Positions 59,585-59,685 of a DNA stretch of 59,685 nucleotides are shown here, piece by piece; the first letter of the stretch is position 1; every line of letters starts with the position of its first letter. The stretch is from SIG299 sp964544055 (GTDB lineage Bacteria > Bacillota > Clostridia > Lachnospirales > Lachnospiraceae): the NCBI GenBank assembly GCA_964544055.1, contig CAZJAA010000015.1, forward strand, positions 1 to 59,685, in the 5' to 3' direction. Below the pieces are notes generated by a model. The model had not been told where the DNA came from and searched no databases. It saw nothing but the letters and a program-made list of their open reading frames with translations. The position numbers were made by a program, and so were the translations under genes.

Positions 59585-59685
59585 GTGCGCCCAGCGGGCG
59601 CACGTTCTAACGGGTGAAAGTCCCAAATCTGCCCTAGTAGTGGGAAGGATATAGCTAAAACCAAGGGTGTCCATCGTGAGGTGGA
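59585..59685 (+). mobile_element. 5' end of a group II intron (continues past the window)
   Basis: From GTGCGCCC at 59585 the sequence has a short GTGCGCCC/GGGCGCAC stem and then AACGGGTGAAAGTCCC, CTGCCCTAGTAGTGGGAAGG, ATATAGC and AAGGGTGTCC, ATCGTGAGGTGGA. This is the highly recognisable domain I start of bacterial group II introns that carry an LtrA-like reverse transcriptase. The intron-encoded protein and 3' end are outside. Placement just after a terminator is the habit of class C introns. Confidence 0.9.

Noticed and set aside
9..59674. Many antisense and alternative-frame open reading frames of 60-260 codons inside named genes, such as 30082-30885 minus and 28290-28928 minus
   Set aside because: They lie wholly within well-conserved genes, lack ribosome-binding sites and show no recognisable domains.

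Overview
This window reads as the chromosome of a spore-forming anaerobic Firmicute, most likely a gut Lachnospiraceae. The evidence is a syntenic sporulation block (spoVT, yabP, yabQ, divIC, spoIIE), strong AAGGAGG-type ribosome-binding sites, LplB/LplC-type sugar permeases, a T-box leader, a THF riboswitch, meso-DAP dehydrogenase and many carbohydrate-active enzymes. No rRNA, tRNA or CRISPR array was seen.

Layout. 1-3034: the tail of an AAA-ATPase/nuclease-like protein, then a nitroreductase, a DUF512 radical-SAM-like protein and a PHP phosphatase. 3035-7143: a large secreted protein behind a 600-base leader that holds two good promoters, an ACAGC pentanucleotide repeat at a predicted transcription start, and a terminator. 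7203-9796: a Fic-HTH protein whose promoter lies in an 82-base inverted repeat, then a serine hydrolase. 9824-11152: a MATE exporter on the minus strand. 11439-22842: a sugar-uptake cluster with a GH4 enzyme, an LplB/LplC/binding-protein importer, five membrane proteins of unknown function and two MsmX-type ATPases. 22914-23714: an AraC regulator.

23800-31774 is the conserved sporulation/housekeeping block spoVT-hup-rqcP-yabP-yabQ-divIC-spoIIE-tilS-hpt-ftsH. SpoIIE lacks the membrane domain, and its promoter has 21-bp spacing with a Spo0A-type box over the -35. 31775-36356: a possible small RNA, a cytoplasmic GH13 enzyme, a YitT protein and an SGNH lipoprotein. 36429-39103: a T-box-controlled methionyl-tRNA synthetase. 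39237-45411: a chemoreceptor, an SPFH protein on the minus strand and a GH2 enzyme.

45447-49055 looks accessory: a decayed IS3-family element abuts a truncated NTF2-like gene, followed by four tandem GNAT acetyltransferases and a DUF3795 fragment. 49090-54961: a LysM-GH18 enzyme, a ThyX-like hypothetical, meso-DAP dehydrogenase, UppP and L-arabinose isomerase. 55145-59238 (minus strand): a folate-type ECF S component behind a THF riboswitch, a CapA-like lipoprotein, and a pyridoxal kinase/ECF S-component pair. The window ends in the 5' end of a group II intron placed just after a terminator.

A recurring theme is large, often branched palindromic DNA between genes (36901-37047, 40978-41046, 52173-52346, 54992-55075, 59374-59499). 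All functional names come from reading motifs in the sequence; no database search was run.
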